Source: Desulfobacteraceae bacterium (GTDB lineage: Bacteria; Desulfobacterota; Desulfobacteria; Desulfobacterales; Desulfosalsimonadaceae). Taken from it: a stretch of 64,000 nt of DNA. Shown piece after piece: positions 60,535 to 64,000 of the stretch. The position numbers and the translations under genes are program-made. A model generated the notes under the pieces. It saw nothing but the letters and a program-made list of their open reading frames with translations, was not told the DNA's origin and searched no databases. The stretch is taken from positions 62,001-126,000 of the forward strand of contig JABZFM010000005.1 in assembly GCA_014237465.1 (NCBI GenBank). Reading direction: 5' to 3'. Every line of letters starts with the position of its first letter. Position 1 is the stretch's first letter.

Positions 60535-63162
60535 TCAACCTCCTACTAACTCAAACACCTTTTTTATGGCCGCATCCAGGTTTTCCGGTTTAGATCCCCC
60601 GGCTTGGGCCATATCCGGCCGACCTCCCCCGCCGCCGCCGACCTCCGCGGCAACCGCTTTGATAATTTTGCCCGCATGAAATTTGTCGAGCAGGTCTTTT
60701 GTAACAATAGCAATCAGCAGTGCCTTGGCATCCTTCTCCGTCCCCAGCACAACAATCCCTGACTTGATTTTATCCCTGAATTTGTCTGCCAGGTCCCTCA
60801 ATGCGGCCGGTGTTTCCACCGCAACCTTTTTAGCCACCACATTGATGCCATTAACTGACCGGACGTCATCTTCGATGTTATCAGCAGATTTGGCGGCAAT
60901 TTGTGATTTTAATTTCTCCAGTTCTTTTTCAAATGATTTCTGGCTGTTCAGCAGTGTCTCCACCCGCAAAAATAAGTTTTCCGGCCGTTCCCTGAGCACG
61001 TTGGCTGTATCATTTAACACCTTTGCGACGGTCTGAATTTGGTTGATTGCGGATTTACCGGTTAGCGCTTCGATTCTCCGCACCCCGGACGCGACACTGG
61101 ATTCACTGACGATTTTAAACAAACCGATATTGCCGGTTAAATCCGTATGGGTGCCGCCGCACAATTCTTTGCTGAACGTATCTAACGAGATCACCCGCAC
61201 GACATCACCATATTTTTCTTCAAAAAGCGCCATGGCGCCGCATTTAAACGCGTCATCCGCCGACATTTCATTGATGGATACAGAGATATTGTCCCGAATC
61301 CGGTCATTGACCAGGGCCTCAATCTGATTAAGCGAATCAAGCTCCACCTGCGAAAAATGCGTAAAGTCAAACCGCAGCCGTTCCGGTCCCACATGAGAAC
61401 CGGCCTGGCGGACATGATCACCCAACACCTCCCGCAATGCCGCATGGAGCAGGTGGGTCGCCGTATGATTGACTTCAGTGGCGTTTCGTTTGGCCTTGTC
61501 CACGGTCAACGTCACCAAAGCACCTGTCCGGGCATTTCCGGATACGACCTTGCCCTTGTGTATGATCAGGCCGGTGGGGTCTTTAATGGTCTTTTCAATT
61601 TCCACGAGCAGGTCTTCTGCACTGATTCGGCCTGCGTCACCAATCTGGCCGCCGGATTCCGCATAAAAAGGAGTTTGCTGAGTAATAATTTCAACTATCT
61701 GACCGGCTTCCGCGACTTCAACAGCATCCCCGTCAACCACAATCAATATAATTTCAGATTCGCTGCTCAGGCGGTCATAACCTACAAACTCCGGCATTTT
61801 CTCAACACTTGCTGTAAAATTTTTATACGCGTCACTAACATTAGAAAATGAAACCTTTGAACGGGATTTTTCCTTTTGATCCGACATGGCCTGATGATAC
61901 TCGTCCATGTCCAGATCCAGTACGCTGTCCCTGACCACATCTTTGACAATATCCACCGGAAAGCCGAACGTGTCATAGAGCTTAAAAATGACATCACCGG
62001 GCACGACGGTTTCGCCGGTTTCTTTCATTTTACTGATCGTTTCATTTAAAAGCTTGAGTCCGTTATCCAGGGTTTCTGAAAACCGCAGTTCTTCATTTTT
62101 GATCACATTGGTAATAAACGCCCTGTCTTCAAGGAGCTCCGGATAACCTGACTGCATGACTTCAAACACCGTTGCCACGGTTTCATGCAAAAAAGGGTCG
62201 GTCAGGGAAATATTGCGTCCATAGCGTATCGCCCGGCGCAGGATTCTGCGCAAGACATATCCGCGTCCCTCGTTTGACGGCAAAACGCCATCGCCGACCA
62301 TGAACGCACCTGCCCGGCTGTGATCGGCAATGACTTTCATTGCGATATCAGTAGCCGGATCGTCGCCCGGTTTTCTGCCTGAAAGGGATTCAATCTTTCT
62401 CATGATCGGCATGAACAGGTCCGTATCATAATTTGTCGGAACGTTCTGGACCACCGAAGCGATGCGCTCCAGTCCCATTCCGGTATCAATACTCGGCCGC
62501 GGCAGCGGAGTCATTTTTCCGGTCTCATCACGGTTGAACTGCATGAACACGAGATTCCAGATCTCAAGATAGCGGTCGCAATCACAGCCCACCGCGCAAT
62601 CGTCTCTGTCACAGGCGAGTTCTACTCCCCGGTCAATCAGTATTTCTGAGCAGGGTCCGCAGGGTCCGGTATCGCCCATGGACCAGAAATTATCCTTTTC
62701 CCCGAACCGGACGATTCGATCAGATGACACACCGATCTGCTTGTGCCAGATATCATAGGCTTCATCATCATCTAAATATACCGATATCCATAATTTCTCC
62801 GCTGGAAGACGATATTCATTCACCAGAAGATCCCAGGCAAAGCGGATGGCGTCTTCCTTAAAATAATCGCCAAAGGAAAAATTCCCCAGCATTTCAAAAA
62901 ACGTGTGATGCCGGGCCGTGTAACCGACATTTTCCAGGTCATTATGTTTTCCGCCGGCCCGTATGCACTTCTGGGAGGTCACCGCCCTGGTATAATCCCG
63001 CTTTTCCTCTCCGAGAAATGTCCGCTTGAACTGAACCATTCCGGCATTTGTAAACAAAAGCGTCGGGTCGTCCTGCGGTACCACGGATGAACTCCGCACA
63101 ATCTGGTGATTCTGGCGTTTAAAATAATCAAAAAACTTCCTGCGTATTTCGTCTCCGGTCAT
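60535..63162 (-). CDS. alaS: Alanyl-tRNA synthetase
   Basis: This 875-residue AlaRS has the class II catalytic domain (TGDEIRRKFFDYF, GMVQFKRTFLGEEKRDYTRA, GRGYVLRRILRRAIRYGR) and the editing domain with HTATHLLHAALREVLG and KELCGGTHTDLTGNIGLF. The C-Ala domain ends AEVGGGGGGRPDMAQAGG. The ATG at 63162 is used; the TTG just before it is in frame. It follows recA on the same strand, with a repeat element in the gap, the usual recA-alaS order. Confidence 0.97.
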   Translation of the reverse strand: MTGDEIRRKFFDYFKRQNHQIVRSSSVVPQDDPTLLFTNAGMVQFKRTFLGEEKRDYTRAVTSQKCIRAGGKHNDLENVGYTARHHTFFEMLGNFSFGDYFKEDAIRFAWDLLVNEYRLPAEKLWISVYLDDDEAYDIWHKQIGVSSDRIVRFGEKDNFWSMGDTGPCGPCSEILIDRGVELACDRDDCAVGCDCDRYLEIWNLVFMQFNRDETGKMTPLPRPSIDTGMGLERIASVVQNVPTNYDTDLFMPIMRKIESLSGRKPGDDPATDIAMKVIADHSRAGAFMVGDGVLPSNEGRGYVLRRILRRAIRYGRNISLTDPFLHETVATVFEVMQSGYPELLEDRAFITNVIKNEELRFSETLDNGLKLLNETISKMKETGETVVPGDVIFKLYDTFGFPVDIVKDVVRDSVLDLDMDEYHQAMSDQKEKSRSKVSFSNVSDAYKNFTASVEKMPEFVGYDRLSSESEIILIVVDGDAVEVAEAGQIVEIITQQTPFYAESGGQIGDAGRISAEDLLVEIEKTIKDPTGLIIHKGKVVSGNARTGALVTLTVDKAKRNATEVNHTATHLLHAALREVLGDHVRQAGSHVGPERLRFDFTHFSQVELDSLNQIEALVNDRIRDNISVSINEMSADDAFKCGAMALFEEKYGDVVRVISLDTFSKELCGGTHTDLTGNIGLFKIVSESSVASGVRRIEALTGKSAINQIQTVAKVLNDTANVLRERPENLFLRVETLLNSQKSFEKELEKLKSQIAAKSADNIEDDVRSVNGINVVAKKVAVETPAALRDLADKFRDKIKSGIVVLGTEKDAKALLIAIVTKDLLDKFHAGKIIKAVAAEVGGGGGGRPDMAQAGGSKPENLDAAIKKVFELVGG

Positions 63163-63189
63163 CAATCCCCCGTATATTTCTTTAGCTTA

Positions 63190-63346
63190 GGGTTTTCGAA
63201 AAAATAAATTTACATTTTAGAGTTTCGAGGCGCCCGCATGACAAGGCGAGAGAAGGACGAATAGCCGGCCTATTTAACCGCCGAGCAACGCAGTCATGCG
63301 AGATGGATCGGCTCAATAAAATGTGAAGTTATTTTTGAGTGAGCCC
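63190..63346. repeat. Palindromic element, family B, copy 2
   Basis: Inverted copy of 29031-29187 with the same terminal repeats and interior. Its right end (GGGCTCACTCAAAAATAA on the minus strand) encodes the last five residues and the stop codon of recA. Confidence 0.9.
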
Positions 63347-64000
63347 TTTGGATTCTGTCTTTTTGGAATTTTCGTCCTCATCTGAATTATCTTCTGTCGC
63401 TGTCAATCCTATGGCCGCTTTTACCTTGAGTAGTAACCGGTTAAACAATTCTTCGTTTTCCTTGAAGAATTTTTTTACATTCTCACGTCCCTGGCCGATG
63501 CGTTCCCCTTCATAGGAGTACCAGGAACCGCTTTTTTCGATGACATTGGCCTCGACTCCGATATCCAGGAGTTCTCCCGTGAGGGAAATTCCTTCGCCGT
63601 ACATAATGTCAAATTCGGCCTGTTTAAACGGCGGCGCCATTTTATTCTTCACGACCTTGGCCTTGGTCCGGTTGCCCAAGACCTCCTGGCCGTCCTTGAT
63701 GGCTGACATACGACGGATTTCGATCCGTACCGACGAATAAAACTTTAAGGCATTACCGCCGGTTGTGGTTTCCGGATTCCCAAACATCACGCCGATTTTC
63801 ATTCGAATCTGATTGATAAAAATAACCGAGGTCATGGTTTTACTGATGGTCCCGGTCAATTTCCGCAGGGCCTGGGACATCAGCCGTGCCTGGAGCCCCA
63901 TGTGAGAGTCCCCCATTTCCCCCTCAATTTCAGCTCGCGGTACAAGGGCGGCCACGGAATCAATCACCAGAACGTCAATGGCCCCGCTCCGCACCAGCAT
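63329..64000 (-). CDS. recA: Recombinase A, 3' part (runs off the window edge)
   Basis: The visible 223 residues cover the second half of RecA, starting inside the core: [20 protein letters not shown] (Walker B), the L1/L2 loops ([34 protein letters not shown]) and the C-terminal domain. The N-terminal ATP-binding loop lies beyond position 64000. RecA drives homologous recombination and SOS induction. The protein ends [13 protein letters not shown] and the stop are encoded by the neighbouring repeat element. The acidic C-terminus is otherwise typical. Confidence 0.95.
   Translation of the reverse strand: MLVRSGAIDVLVIDSVAALVPRAEIEGEMGDSHMGLQARLMSQALRKLTGTISKTMTSVIFINQIRMKIGVMFGNPETTTGGNALKFYSSVRIEIRRMSAIKDGQEVLGNRTKAKVVKNKMAPPFKQAEFDIMYGEGISLTGELLDIGVEANVIEKSGSWYSYEGERIGQGRENVKKFFKENEELFNRLLLKVKAAIGLTATEDNSDEDENSKKTESKGLTQK

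Overview
The window looks like a chromosomal segment from an anaerobic, sulfate-reducer-like member of the Desulfobacterota (Desulfobacterales/Desulfobacteraceae type). The signs are a strict-anaerobe hybrid-cluster protein with a perfect HcpR-type operator, an octaheme HAO-like cytochrome with its NapC/NirT partner, a very large 2-hydroxyacyl-CoA dehydratase activase, an XRE regulator with paired Cys-Trp motifs, and many palindromic dispersed repeats. I cannot name the species. I saw no rRNA, tRNA, CRISPR array, prophage or intact transposase.

Layout. 1-15 kb (mostly minus strand): an MBL hydrolase, FmdB-type zinc ribbon, universal stress protein, then cupin, hcp, haoA and haoC, forming a nitrite/hydroxylamine/NO defence module. 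Next come an IPTL-CTERM-anchored LamG-like protein, a DUF4136 lipoprotein, an enoyl-CoA hydratase, a cNMP-binding protein with no DNA-binding domain, a small c-di-GMP riboswitch transcription unit, a phosphoesterase, a flavodoxin-like protein and a MetE/UROD-fold protein. 15-28.4 kb: a metal-resistance island with an XRE regulator, DmeF-like CDF exporter, sigma54 two-component system, a repeat-containing periplasmic protein, a phased operator array, a TolC/CusB/CusA tripartite pump and a Met-rich periplasmic protein. 29-32 kb: asnA and asnS. 32-38 kb: the dehydratase activase and a GlxA-type regulator. 38-45 kb: a core operon (rpsF, rpsR, DUF2232 protein, rplI, dnaB, hflX, inositol phosphatase). 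45-48 kb: a GlcD-type FAD oxidase and a divergent DnaA. 48-58.7 kb: a cell-wall and lipid block with NamZ, RNase H, PlsB, a MurU-AmgK fusion, DapB and a YejA-like binding protein, which suggests peptidoglycan recycling. 58.7-60.5 kb: a repeat-rich island with a broken ORF and a RelE-type toxin-antitoxin pair. 60.5-64 kb: alaS and the 3' part of recA.

The most interesting signals are (1) a stand-alone promoter, GEMM-I riboswitch, 29-codon ORF and terminator unit near 12 kb; (2) about four operator-like palindromes spaced 40-44 bp upstream of the metal pump, with a fifth copy upstream of the kinase gene; (3) seven short palindromic elements of at least five sequence families that share one internal layout, with one supplying the last codons and stop of recA and another filling the gap inside the metal-pump operon; and (4) a MurU-AmgK fusion close to NamZ and a YejA-like binding protein.
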